Shown: in pieces, positions 37,970 to 46,903 of the stretch
Layout of the letters: every line of letters starts with the position of its first letter
Position numbering within the stretch: the first letter of the stretch is position 1
Source: Acidobacteriaceae bacterium
Lineage (GTDB): Bacteria; Acidobacteriota; Terriglobia; Terriglobales; Acidobacteriaceae
Direction: 5' to 3'
Assembly (NCBI GenBank): GCA_027449545.1
Contig: DAIDLI010000047.1
Span: 22,945 to 86,944 of the forward strand
DNA length: 64,000 bases
Made by a program: the position numbers and the translations under genes
Notes under the pieces: generated by a model
Told to the model about the DNA's origin: nothing
The model's input: only the letters and a program-made list of their open reading frames with translations
Databases searched by the model: none

Positions 37970-39949
37970 TTGGCATTCCAAACGTTTCTCACACAGGCCT
38001 CCGAAGGTCGCGGTTATTCCCTTCGGTTCTTTCTCTCGTACAGCATCTTCTTTCTTCTTACCGCGTCGCTCGCATTGGCTGCCGAGGCTCCGCGCCGCTT
38101 TGCCATCGCGCCGCAGCCTAACGACGTGATTCCCACCGGCAACGAGTGGATCGCTCTCCCCGAGATTCGCGCCAGCGACGGCGCGCTGGCCAGCTTCAAC
38201 GCCCTTTCCATGCGCTATCGCGGCCTGCTCCAGGTCCGCGGAGATCAAGGCGCGCCGGCGCTTCAGCCCTACTTTGAAGCGGACGGCAAGCCGGTCAGTT
38301 TTCAGAATCCCTCTTGGGATCTCATCGAATACTGGATTCCTTCCGCGCATCGGACCGCCGACGGCCTGGAGATGACCCTGACGTGGTGCGCGCCGCCGGG
38401 TATGCGCGGTGCATTTCTCCGCATGACAGTCACCAACAGGCGCGCGAAACCCGTTTCCGTCGCTCTGGGCGTCAAGGCGTCCTGGGGAGAACTCCAGCGC
38501 GTCACCTACACTCCGGTGCCGCTGCGCGGCCAGCGTGCGGTGGCCGCCGCGCCCTGGCTCCATTCCGGCGAGGTCTTCAGCTACATCACCAATGACACGC
38601 AGTTTGCATGGTCGCTGATCCATCCCGGATCGACGGCCCAGACCATCGTGCCCCCCGCCGCGCCGTCTCCCCTGGTCGATGCCCGGCACGTCGCCACGCT
38701 CGCGCCGGGAGCTACCGCCGAAGCCGTCTTTGTGCTGGGCGTAGGGTTAGAAGAGTTCAGCGCGCCGCACAATGCGCACGAACTGGAGATGTTGATCGAT
38801 CGCGATGGCGCCGACGCTATGCTGGATCGTGCCGCCGCCTGGTGCAGAAGCCGCACCCGGACCACCGGCCGCCCCGATCTCGACATGCTCATGAATCGCA
38901 ACCTCCTGTTCACCGCGCTCTACGCCTGGGGCCGCACCATCGACACCGAGCAGTTTGTCGGCGTTACCTCGCGCAGTCCGCGCTACTACGTCTCTGCGGC
39001 CTACTGGGATCGCGACGCCATGTTGTGGAGCTTTCCCGCGCTTCTCGATATCGACGCCAAGCTGGCTCGCGATGCGCTCCAATACGCCTACACCACCCAA
39101 CTCCGCGACACCGGCACGCACAGCCGCTTCATCGACGGCGTGGTGCTTGAAGACGGATTTGAGTTGGATGAAGCCGCGGCCCCGCTCATCGCTTTAACGG
39201 AGTACGTCCAGCGCACCGGCGACGTCGCCTTCCTGCGCGCCCACCGCGATGCGGTCGAGATGCTGCTCCGCCGCATCGAATCCCGCCACGACGCTGCCAC
39301 CGGACTTTATTCCACGCTCCAGGATGCCCAGGACGAATACCAGAAGTTGCCGTTTTCAACCTATGACAATGTGGTCGTGTGGAAGGCCCTTCTCGACGCC
39401 GGCTCCCTGTTCGATAAGCTCCAGGATGCCGCGCAGGCCAGGCAGATGACCGATCGCGCCGCGGCGCTGCGCAAGGCGATCCTTGCTCATTGCGTTGCAG
39501 CGAATGCTCCCGGCGCAGCGGGAACGATCTTCGTCAACGCGACCGATGGAACCAGCCCTTCTTTTGCCGACGTGCCGCCCGGCTCGCTCATGAAGCTGCC
39601 CATGCTCGGCTTCGTTCCCGAGACCGATCCGGTCTTTGAGCGCACCTACCGCTGGTTGCACTCCGCCGCTTACAGGTATTCGTACGCAGACCAGCCCTAC
39701 GGCCTGCCGGGAAGCTACCGCCTGCCCTTCACAACCTCATGGAGCGTGGCCGATCATCTTTCCTTGAAGCAGGGCCACGCCCAGGCCATGAAGATCCTCC
39801 TCACAAGCAAGTGGGACGGAGGAATCATCACCGAAGGCGTAGACTCGGCAACCGCCGCGGCTGAGCCAGGCGGAAGCGCCTTCGCTACGGCCGCGGGATA
39901 TGTCGCCGATGCTATCTGCCGCATGGCCTGCGTCCCGCCTGCGCCTTAG
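37970..39949 (+). CDS. Secreted (alpha/alpha)6-barrel glycosidase-like protein
   Basis: A 659-residue exported protein. TTG 37970 is preceded by GAGAGG seven bases upstream, and a signal peptide follows (FFLSYSIFFLLTASLALAAEA). The N-terminal half is a beta-sandwich of the kind that precedes six-hairpin glycosidases (FLRMTVTNRRAKPVSVALGV). The C-terminal half is an alpha-helical toroid with AAYWDRDAMLWSFPALLDID and QDAQDEYQKLPFSTYDNVVV. The fold resembles GH63/MGH1-like, GH15 or GH125 enzymes; WDRD is a plausible catalytic-site motif, but I cannot fix the family. It lies 241 bases after the regulator of module 2 and is probably part of the same glycan-use locus. Confidence 0.65.
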   Translation: MAFQTFLTQASEGRGYSLRFFLSYSIFFLLTASLALAAEAPRRFAIAPQPNDVIPTGNEWIALPEIRASDGALASFNALSMRYRGLLQVRGDQGAPALQPYFEADGKPVSFQNPSWDLIEYWIPSAHRTADGLEMTLTWCAPPGMRGAFLRMTVTNRRAKPVSVALGVKASWGELQRVTYTPVPLRGQRAVAAAPWLHSGEVFSYITNDTQFAWSLIHPGSTAQTIVPPAAPSPLVDARHVATLAPGATAEAVFVLGVGLEEFSAPHNAHELEMLIDRDGADAMLDRAAAWCRSRTRTTGRPDLDMLMNRNLLFTALYAWGRTIDTEQFVGVTSRSPRYYVSAAYWDRDAMLWSFPALLDIDAKLARDALQYAYTTQLRDTGTHSRFIDGVVLEDGFELDEAAAPLIALTEYVQRTGDVAFLRAHRDAVEMLLRRIESRHDAATGLYSTLQDAQDEYQKLPFSTYDNVVVWKALLDAGSLFDKLQDAAQARQMTDRAAALRKAILAHCVAANAPGAAGTIFVNATDGTSPSFADVPPGSLMKLPMLGFVPETDPVFERTYRWLHSAAYRYSYADQPYGLPGSYRLPFTTSWSVADHLSLKQGHAQAMKILLTSKWDGGIITEGVDSATAAAEPGGSAFATAAGYVADAICRMACVPPAP

Positions 39950-39979
39950 CCCGCGGCCGGTCCGCCCGACGGCCTGTCC

Positions 39980-41962
39980 TTACTGACCGGCTGTTGCAGC
40001 GCTCTGCGTAGTCGCAGCGCTCGGCGCCGTCGCAATATGCAGCGGCGCCACCGGCAGATCGATAAAGCTCGCCTCGCCCGGCATGTGCCACACTCGCTGC
40101 GTCGCCTTCTGAAAATCCCCCGGCTGCGCGTCGAAGATATTCGCGATGTACTTCTGCGGATTGCGATCGTAGAGCGGGAACAGCGTGGACTGCACCTGCA
40201 CCATGACGCGGTGGCCCGGCTGGAAGACGTGGTTCACCATCGGCAGTCCGAACTGGTAGAGCAGCGGCTTGTTGGGCGTGATCGGCTCGGGGTGCGAGAA
40301 GCTGGTCCGATAGCGCCCCCGGAAGATATCCGTCGCAATCGGCAGCTCGTAGCCGCCCATCGCCGGGTCGTAGGAATCCACGCCGGGATACACATCGATC
40401 AGCTTCACCGCCCAGTCGCTGTCCGTTCCGCTGGTTGACGCCACCAGGTGCACGATGGGCCGGCCCGCAAGCCGCAAGGGCTCGGTCAGCACATCGGTCT
40501 CAAAGGTGAGCACATCGGGCCGGCCGTCCACGAAGCGCTGATCGTGCACCAGCCACACCCGCCAGGCCGTCTCGGTTCCCGCATAATAGGGCCGCGGTGA
40601 AAACGGCACCGGCTTGGCCGGGTCGGAGATGTACTCACTGTACTTATCGGAAGGATTCCCTGCCTGTGGTGCGGCAAACGAAAGCTTGCCATCTGCTTCG
40701 AGATAGAGCGGCTTCGACTGGTATGCACAGCCGTGGTCGCAGCTCAGTGGCCACTTGTTGAACCGGTCCCAGTGGTTCTCGCCGGTGTTGTAGACCCACA
40801 CCGGCGGCGTATCGGCTTTCGGTGCTCCGGGCTTCAGATATTGATTGAAGAACGCCAGCACCACCTTGCGATATTGCATCGTGGTGTCGCCCGTCCATTG
40901 CAGCGGTCCCAGCGACCAACCCTTGCGGTTGATCTGGCTGTGGAACCACGGACCCATCACCAGGAAATTCCTGTCGTTGTTTTTGTCCAGCGGTTCCAGT
41001 GCCTCATAGCAGTGGTTGGCGCCCCACATGTCTTCCTGGTCCCAGAGCCCCTGCTCCCACAGCACCGGAACCTTCAGCCCCGCCTTCGCGACCAGCTTGT
41101 CCAGCGCCTGGTCCTGCCAATACGCGTCATAGGCGGGAGGATCGTGAAGCTGACGATAGAAGGTGAGTTTCTCAATGCCCGCATATTGCGCAACCGCTCC
41201 GGCCGACCCGAAGTGCAGGTATTCGGTGTAGTCGTCGTAATTCAGACGCGGGATGCTCCTGCCCGCGCCATGCACCTCGGTCTGTTCGCCGATGTAGTCC
41301 AGGCTTCCGTCCTGCCGAAACGCGCCATAGTGAAACCAGTCGTCGCCCATCCAGCCGTCGACCATCGGGCTCTCCGGGGCGGCCACCTTCAGCGCCGGAT
41401 GTGGATGCAGCAGCGCCATCACCACCGTGAAACCCTCATACGAGGAGCCGATCATGCCCACTCTGCCGTTCGATTCCGGAACGTTCTTCACCAGCCAGTC
41501 GATCGTGTCCCAGGCGTCGGTGGTGTCATTGGGCCCATTGGGGTTAAGCGGCCCGGTGGGCGGCGGCGTCATCACATACTTGCCTTCGGAACCGTACTTG
41601 CCGCGCACATCCTGAAACACGCGGATGTAGCCGGCCTTCACGAACTGATCGCTCCCCATCGGCAGGGCCGCGCTCATGTAGGGCGACTCTGCCGCATGCA
41701 TGCGCGCCGCGGCGTTGTAAGGCGTGCGCGTCAGCACGATAGGCGCATCCTTGGCGCCCTTGGGAATTGCGATCACCGTGAACAGCTTCACGCCGTCCCG
41801 CATGGGGATCATCACGTCGCGGATGGTGTAGTTGTAGTCGGTGCGCGGCGGCGTGAAGTGTGCGGGAATGTTCGGCGTCATGGGCGCGGGGGCCTGAGCC
41901 AGAAGGCCCGGAGCAGAAGCCAGAGCCAGAGCAAAAAGGATGGAGCGAAAAGAGAAAGGCAT
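39980..41962 (-). CDS. Secreted CocE/NonD-family alpha/beta hydrolase (X-Pro dipeptidyl-peptidase S15-like)
   Basis: A 660-residue exported hydrolase of the CocE/glutaryl-acylase group, which cleaves esters or N-acyl/peptide bonds. ATG 41962 has AAGGAA seven bases upstream and a signal peptide (ILFALALASAPGLLAQ). The alpha/beta core carries MRDGVKLFTVIAIPKGAKDA, the nucleophile Ser174 in IGSSYEGF, and DVRGKYGSEGKY. The C-terminal jelly-roll of the family is present (GHRVMVQVQSTLFPLYDRNP). A terminal Ala/Thr-rich tail (ATAPSAATTQSAATAGQ) is low complexity. Family members differ widely in substrate, so the natural one is unknown. Convergent to the glycosidase on its left. Confidence 0.88.
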   Translation of the reverse strand: MPFSFRSILFALALASAPGLLAQAPAPMTPNIPAHFTPPRTDYNYTIRDVMIPMRDGVKLFTVIAIPKGAKDAPIVLTRTPYNAAARMHAAESPYMSAALPMGSDQFVKAGYIRVFQDVRGKYGSEGKYVMTPPPTGPLNPNGPNDTTDAWDTIDWLVKNVPESNGRVGMIGSSYEGFTVVMALLHPHPALKVAAPESPMVDGWMGDDWFHYGAFRQDGSLDYIGEQTEVHGAGRSIPRLNYDDYTEYLHFGSAGAVAQYAGIEKLTFYRQLHDPPAYDAYWQDQALDKLVAKAGLKVPVLWEQGLWDQEDMWGANHCYEALEPLDKNNDRNFLVMGPWFHSQINRKGWSLGPLQWTGDTTMQYRKVVLAFFNQYLKPGAPKADTPPVWVYNTGENHWDRFNKWPLSCDHGCAYQSKPLYLEADGKLSFAAPQAGNPSDKYSEYISDPAKPVPFSPRPYYAGTETAWRVWLVHDQRFVDGRPDVLTFETDVLTEPLRLAGRPIVHLVASTSGTDSDWAVKLIDVYPGVDSYDPAMGGYELPIATDIFRGRYRTSFSHPEPITPNKPLLYQFGLPMVNHVFQPGHRVMVQVQSTLFPLYDRNPQKYIANIFDAQPGDFQKATQRVWHMPGEASFIDLPVAPLHIATAPSAATTQSAATAGQ

Positions 41963-42253
41963 CTTGTATTCCTTGGCGTTGCCTGATCGTGTGCGCGCGG
42001 AGGGCGCGGCGGGTTGGATTCCAAAACTCCTTACCCGGCCCACAACCTGTACGGTGGGGTGAGCACCTGATTTTCCGGGGGATTCATGCAGCAGTTGCAG
42101 TACTGAAGGTGCGCGGGAGCCGCGCAGCGATGGAGGAAGTATAGCAAATAGCCAAAAAGCGTGGCCCGGATGCGAGCGGGCGCACGCCGCCCCGTAGCGG
42201 CGGTCACAGACGGCAGTTCGGACACGAAGTATCCCCTAGAACGGAGGTGAGAC

Positions 42254-42838
42254 ATGGATGCCATGTCACCCCATTCCACGGGATATCGGCGCGAAGTTCT
42301 GGCCGAGATCCAATTTGCCGAAAAGCAACTGATGGCCCTTGCCGCTGCCGTACCTGCCGAAGATTATGGCTGGTCCCCGGCTGAGGGCGCGCGCAGCTTT
42401 GCCGCGGTGCTGGTGCACGTGGCGGCGAGCAATCTGCTCCTGCTCGATCGCGCTGGGGCCAAACCGCCGGACGTGGCGGATCTTTATGGCGGCATCGAAG
42501 GCGACCCGCCCATCCGCCTGACGCGCATGATGCGCAAAAACATGGAGTTAGAGCAGACCGTCGCGGGCAAGGCCGCGGTCATCGACCTGCTCGCCCGTTC
42601 GTTTGCCGCGGTCAAGCAGTGCTGGACGACCGCCAGCGAGGCCGAATTGTGGGTCACCGGCAACTTCCTGGGGGAAATCGAGACGGTGCGGCGGATCTAC
42701 CTGCGCATCCTCGCCCATACCCACGAGCACATGGGACAGGCCATTGCCTATGTGCGCACAATGGGCTATCACGTGCCCTGGCCCGATCCGCTCAAGAAGC
42801 TGGAGGAGGTGGAAGCCGCGCTCGCGGCGGCGCACTAG
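42254..42838 (+). CDS. DinB-superfamily protein
   Basis: A 194-residue four-helix-bundle protein of the DinB/YfiT-like superfamily, often metal-binding and linked to thiol or detoxification chemistry; the exact role is unknown. ATG 42254 follows an ideal GGAGGTGA at 42243-42250. Likely metal ligands are the His in AAVLVHVAAS and the two His in ILAHTHEHMGQAIAYV, the usual spacing for the family. The gene stands alone between a divergent hydrolase and a membrane-protein gene. Confidence 0.85.
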   Translation: MDAMSPHSTGYRREVLAEIQFAEKQLMALAAAVPAEDYGWSPAEGARSFAAVLVHVAASNLLLLDRAGAKPPDVADLYGGIEGDPPIRLTRMMRKNMELEQTVAGKAAVIDLLARSFAAVKQCWTTASEAELWVTGNFLGEIETVRRIYLRILAHTHEHMGQAIAYVRTMGYHVPWPDPLKKLEEVEAALAAAH

Positions 42839-43091
42839 GAGCATCTGCGGAACCGCCGGCCGGCAGGGATACCAGGTTGCCTCTTTGCTCCGGGGGCCGT
42901 CGCCTTTCTCCAGGAGCAGAGCCTTAAGCCGGGGAAGGGAATTTCTGTGCGGACAAGCTTGTCTCCGGTATCATCAGGGAAGGCCCCATTGGGACTGTTT
43001 GGCGATCTGAACGCTGCTTCCTCAGAGTCTTTCCAGGGCCCGCGACACAATCCAAACTGGACCCCTTTCGTCTAAGGTCTGCAGAGGGTTC

Positions 43092-44600
43092 ATGCATTTC
43101 GATCGGCTTCGGCGATTCCCGGCGGCACGCATCGGCCTGCTCACGCTGGGAGCGCTGCTTATCCACGGCTACCACCTGGGCGTAGAAGATGGGGAGATTT
43201 ATATCCCCGCGGCCCGCAAGCTGCTCCACCCCGGGCTCTATCCGTATGCAAGCCAATTCTTTCTGTCGCATGAGCGGCTGTCGCTCTTCGCGCCTCTGGT
43301 AGCGGCGAGCGCCCGGCTGACGCATCTCTCGCTGGATTGGTCGGCCTTTCTCTGGTATCTGATTACCATCTACGCCACCCTGGCCGCCTGCTGGCTCCTG
43401 GTGGCGGCGTGTTTCACCTCCCAGCGCGCACGCTGGTGCGCGGTCCTGGTGATGACTGCCGTCATGACCATGCCGGCTACCAACACCGCCCTGCTGCTGG
43501 TGGATCCCTACATCACCGCCCGCTCGTTTTCGACGCCGCTTACCTTGTTTGCCTTGGTGGCCCTGCTGCGAAAACGGGTGTGGATCGCCACGGCGCTGAT
43601 CCTGGTGACGGCCTCGATCCACCCGCAAATGGCGGCTTATGTGGTATTTCTTGCCGCTGTGATGGCCGTATCCGATCGTAAAAAGCAGCCGGCGCCGGAC
43701 CGGGAACTGGTGCCCGTCCCCGCCATTCTCCTCGGCCTGCCGCTGGACTTCCGCCTGGGACCAGCTACCCAGCCCTATCGTGAAGCCCTTTATTCGCGCG
43801 ACTTCTTCTTCCTTTCCACCTGGACCTGGTATCACTGGCTGGGCATGCTGGCGCCTCTGGCCTTCCTGTGGTGGTTCGCTCGCGGCCGCCTGCGCGGAAC
43901 CACTCCCGCCTTCGCCCGCCTGAGCCTCGCGTTGATCCCCTTTGGCATCATCTCCATCCTCGCCGCGGCCCTCTTCTCCAGCTCTCACCAGTTCGATATG
44001 TTTGAGCGCTTGCAGCCGCTGCGCAGCTTTCACCTGATCACGTTCGTCTTCATTCTGTTCCTGGCCGGGGTCATCGGCGAGTATCTGGCGGAGCGGCACA
44101 TCTGGGCCATTCCGGCACTCTGCCTGCCGCTGGCCGTGGGCATGTTCTTTGTGCAGCGCGCCACCTATCCTGACAGCCAGCACATTGAGTGGCCCGGGCA
44201 GAAGACCAGCCCCAACGACTGGGTGAATGCGCTGCTATGGATTCGCCAGAACACCCCCACCAACGCCATCTTCGCGGTCGATTCGCGCTATTTCCTGGTG
44301 CCGGGGGTGGACGTGCACGGATTCCGGGCCATCGCCGGCCGCTCTGCTCTGGCGGACTACTTCAAGGACGGCGGTGCCGTCTCCATCTTCCCGGCGCTGG
44401 CCCCCGCGTGGAAGCAGATGACCAATGCCACCTACGGGCTGAATCACTTTACGCGGGCGGACTTCGAGCGGCTGGCGCGGGAGTATCCCGTGGACTGGAC
44501 GGTGATTCACGGAGCCGCTCCGGCGGGGATGACCTGTCCGTATGAGCAGCGCGGCTATTCGGTGTGCCGGATTCCGCCCCCGGCCAAGCCCGCAGCTTGA
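43092..44600 (+). CDS. Polytopic membrane protein of unknown function
   Basis: A 502-residue protein with about ten hydrophobic helices in its first 360 residues (IGLLTLGALLIHGYHLG; ATALILVTASIHPQMAAYVV; LITFVFILFLAGVIGEYL) and a soluble C-terminal domain of about 130 residues (DWVNALLWIRQNTPTNAIFA). The early acidic motif GVEDGEIYIPAARKLL and the overall plan resemble GT-C-type glycosyltransferases or related lipid-linked sugar enzymes, but no diagnostic motif is firm. ATG 43092 is preceded by GAGGG. The gene ends beside a palindromic repeat that separates it from the ABC-F gene. Confidence 0.7.
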   Translation: MHFDRLRRFPAARIGLLTLGALLIHGYHLGVEDGEIYIPAARKLLHPGLYPYASQFFLSHERLSLFAPLVAASARLTHLSLDWSAFLWYLITIYATLAACWLLVAACFTSQRARWCAVLVMTAVMTMPATNTALLLVDPYITARSFSTPLTLFALVALLRKRVWIATALILVTASIHPQMAAYVVFLAAVMAVSDRKKQPAPDRELVPVPAILLGLPLDFRLGPATQPYREALYSRDFFFLSTWTWYHWLGMLAPLAFLWWFARGRLRGTTPAFARLSLALIPFGIISILAAALFSSSHQFDMFERLQPLRSFHLITFVFILFLAGVIGEYLAERHIWAIPALCLPLAVGMFFVQRATYPDSQHIEWPGQKTSPNDWVNALLWIRQNTPTNAIFAVDSRYFLVPGVDVHGFRAIAGRSALADYFKDGGAVSIFPALAPAWKQMTNATYGLNHFTRADFERLAREYPVDWTVIHGAAPAGMTCPYEQRGYSVCRIPPPAKPAA

Positions 44601-44610
44601 TCCAACTCTT

Positions 44611-44676
44611 CCGTGCCCATCCTTTTCACCGCTAGCTCGTGAAAAGGATGGGAGAGTCCGGCCGCCGAATTCCAAT
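44611..44676. repeat. Palindromic repeat, copy C (intergenic)
   Basis: CCCATCCTTTTCAC (44616-44629) pairs perfectly with GTGAAAAGGATGGG (44639-44652) around a nine-base loop. It shares the GTGCCCATCC head, the GATGGGAGA middle and the GCCGAATTCCAATCC tail with the two copies inside the ABC-F gene. It lies between the membrane-protein stop and abc-F and may also act as a terminator. Confidence 0.7.
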
Positions 44677-44704
44677 CCTCGTCCCTCTGCGAAAATAGAA
44701 GAGA

Positions 44705-46792
44705 ATGCTTTCCCTCCAGAATGCCGGCAAGCGGTTTGGGCCGAGAATCCTTTTTCTCGAAGCCAACTGGCTCATCCGAAGCAAAGAAAAGACCGCGCTG
44801 GTGGGTGGCAACGGCGCCGGCAAATCCACGCTGATGAAGGTGCTGGCCGGCCTCGAGACGCTGGATTACGGCAGCGTGCAACTGACCCGCGGCATGAGCA
44901 TCGGTTACCTGCCGCAGGAGGGCCTGCGCCTCACCGGCCGCACCGTCTTCGAGGAATGTCTCACCGTCTTCGATGAGATCCGCGCCATGGAGCGCGAGAT
45001 CGAGCGGCTGGCCGGCGAGATGGCCGAGCTCGATCACGAGAGCCCCGAGTACGAGTCCGCGGCCGAGCGCTTCTCCATGTTGCAGGAACGCTTTCACACG
45101 CTGGACGGATATGCTCTCGACGCTCAGGTGGGCTCGGTGCTCACCGGTCTCGGCTTCGGCAAAGAGGATTGGGGCCGGCTGACCGACGAGTTCTCCGGCG
45201 GCTGGCAAATGCGCATCGCCCTGGCCAAGCTGCTCCTCGCCAAACCCAATCTGCTGCTGCTCGACGAGCCCACCAATCACCTCGACCTTGAGACCCGCAA
45301 CTGGCTCGAGGACTACCTCAAGAGCTACCCCTTCGGTTACATCCTCATCTCCCACGACCGCTACTTCCTCGACGTGACCATCGACCGCACCGTCGAGATC
45401 TGGAACAAGCGACTCAACATCTACCAGGGCAACTACACCAAATACCTCACGCAGAAGGACGAACGCCGGGCGCAGCTCGAAGCCGCCTACCGCAACCAGC
45501 GCGACCAGATCGAGCACCTGGAGGCGTTCATCAACCGCTTCCGCTACCAGGCGACCAAAGCCAAGCAGGTGCAGAGCCGCATCAAGGAACTCGAAAAGAT
45601 CGAGCGCATCGAGATTCCTGAAGAAGAGCCGGTCATCCACTTCAAGTTCCCGCAGCCGCCACCCTCCGGGCGCACCGTTGTCGAAGCAGAGAACCTGGCC
45701 AAGAGCTACGGACCCGAGCACGTCTTCAGTAACGGCCGCTTCACCATCGAGCGCGGCGACCGCGTGGCCCTGGTCGGCGTGAACGGCGCGGGAAAATCCA
45801 CGCTCATCAAGCTGCTCACCGGCGTGGAGCAGCCCACGGCCGGCATGGTGAAGCTAGGCCACAACGTGCTCGCCGAATACTTTGCCCAGGACCAGTACAA
45901 GGTGCTCGATCCAGAGGCGCGCATGCTCGACGACATCAGCCGCGCTGCCGTCAAGGTGCCGGAGGTGGAACTGCGCTCGCTGCTGGGCTGCTTCCTCTTC
46001 CGCGGCGACGACGTCTTCAAGCCGCTGGGCGTGCTCTCCGGCGGCGAGCGCAACCGCTTTGCACTGGCGCGGATTCTCGTCTCGCCTTCGAACTTTCTCT
46101 TGCTCGATGAGCCGACCAACCACCTGGACATGCGCGCCAAGGACGTACTGCTGGAAGCGATTGCCGCTTTCTCAGGCACGGTCGTCTTCGTCTCCCACGA
46201 CCGCTACTTCATCGACCGCCTGGCCACACGGATTCTGGAAGTGGAGAACGGCGCCATCACGCTCTTCGAAGGCAACTACGAAGACTACCTGCGCAAGAAG
46301 GAAGCCCTCGCCGCCGCAACCGCTGCTCAGGCGACGCAGCCCGGCCAAGGAAATGGGGTGCCCCATCCTTCGAGCAGTCTCACCGCTCGAAGGGCGGGAG
46401 ACAACGAAACTCAACCCAACGCAGCAGCCGGCCTGGATCAGCCCCCAAGCGGGGTGCCCCATCCAACGAGCAGCTTCACCGCTCGTTGGGTGGGAGACCG
46501 CGAATCTCAATCCGGGCCTGCAAGCGCCACAGACCCTCAAACCAACGGCGCGAGCAAAGAAAAGCGCCGCCTCAATCCCATTAAGCAGAAGCAGATGGAA
46601 GAGCGCTGCGCATTCTTAGAAGAAGAGATTCCGCGCGTCGAGTCCTCCATCGCCCACACCGAGCAGCAACTGGGCGTCTACGTCTCCGCCGAGGAGACCC
46701 AGCGCCTGACCACGCTGGCCGAAGAGTTACGCGCGCAGCTCGCCGCCCTCACCGCCGAGTGGGAAGATCTGATGCTGCAACTCGAATCCTGA
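44705..46792 (+). CDS. ABC-F family ATPase (Uup/EttA-like) with two inserted repeats
   Basis: Cytosolic ribosome-associated ABC protein without membrane domains. Two ATPase domains: Walker A GGNGAGKST and signature FSGGWQMR in the first, VNGAGKST and LSGGERNRF in the second, each followed by LLLDEPTNHLD. The linker is charged and helical (KAKQVQSRIKELEKIERIEI). A C-terminal coiled-coil domain begins at LNPIKQKQMEERC. Between the second ATPase and this domain, about residues 545-610, sit two copies of a peptide of the form GVPHP(S/T)SS(L/F)TAR, encoded by palindromic repeats that keep the frame. The 695-residue length exceeds typical Uup by about this insertion. ATG 44705 follows an AGAAGAGA stretch. 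Confidence 0.92.
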   Translation: MLSLQNAGKRFGPRILFLEANWLIRSKEKTALVGGNGAGKSTLMKVLAGLETLDYGSVQLTRGMSIGYLPQEGLRLTGRTVFEECLTVFDEIRAMEREIERLAGEMAELDHESPEYESAAERFSMLQERFHTLDGYALDAQVGSVLTGLGFGKEDWGRLTDEFSGGWQMRIALAKLLLAKPNLLLLDEPTNHLDLETRNWLEDYLKSYPFGYILISHDRYFLDVTIDRTVEIWNKRLNIYQGNYTKYLTQKDERRAQLEAAYRNQRDQIEHLEAFINRFRYQATKAKQVQSRIKELEKIERIEIPEEEPVIHFKFPQPPPSGRTVVEAENLAKSYGPEHVFSNGRFTIERGDRVALVGVNGAGKSTLIKLLTGVEQPTAGMVKLGHNVLAEYFAQDQYKVLDPEARMLDDISRAAVKVPEVELRSLLGCFLFRGDDVFKPLGVLSGGERNRFALARILVSPSNFLLLDEPTNHLDMRAKDVLLEAIAAFSGTVVFVSHDRYFIDRLATRILEVENGAITLFEGNYEDYLRKKEALAAATAAQATQPGQGNGVPHPSSSLTARRAGDNETQPNAAAGLDQPPSGVPHPTSSFTARWVGDRESQSGPASATDPQTNGASKEKRRLNPIKQKQMEERCAFLEEEIPRVESSIAHTEQQLGVYVSAEETQRLTTLAEELRAQLAALTAEWEDLMLQLES
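46355..46420. repeat. Palindromic repeat, copy A (inside ABC-F gene)
   Basis: GGGGTGCCCCATCC, then TTCGAGC and GCTCGAA as inner arms around AGTCTCACC, then GGGCGGGAGAC. Stem arms CCCATCCTTCGAGC and GCTCGAAGGGCGGG match at 12 of 14 positions, one of the two mismatches being a wobble pair. Translated in frame as VPHPSSSLTARRAG. Begins exactly 96 bases before copy B. Confidence 0.8.
46451..46516. repeat. Palindromic repeat, copy B (inside ABC-F gene)
   Basis: Same head GGGGTGCCCCATCC, but inner arms AACGAGC and GCTCGTT around AGCTTCACC, then GGGTGGGAGAC and the tail CGCGAATCTCAATCC. Stem arms match at 13 of 14 positions, the exception being a wobble pair. Translated in frame as VPHPTSSFTARWVG. 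Confidence 0.8.
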
Positions 46793-46805
46793 AATTCAAT
46801 GACAG

Positions 46806-46842
46806 TCGGGTGGCCCAGGTCTCGATTCTGAGACCTGGGAAA
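46806..46842. repeat. Palindromic repeat, related copy D (after ABC-F gene)
   Basis: CCCAGGTCTC (46814-46823) pairs perfectly with GAGACCTGGG (46830-46839) around GATTCT, preceded by GGGTGG. The head resembles that of copies A-C, but the stem is shorter. It lies between the convergent ends of the ABC-F and phosphoesterase genes and may terminate both. Confidence 0.55.
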
Positions 46843-46903
46843 GCACGGGCCTCAACTCACCACGGATGTTTTTCTATTTTGCGATTGGCCAAGATAGCCA
46901 GTT

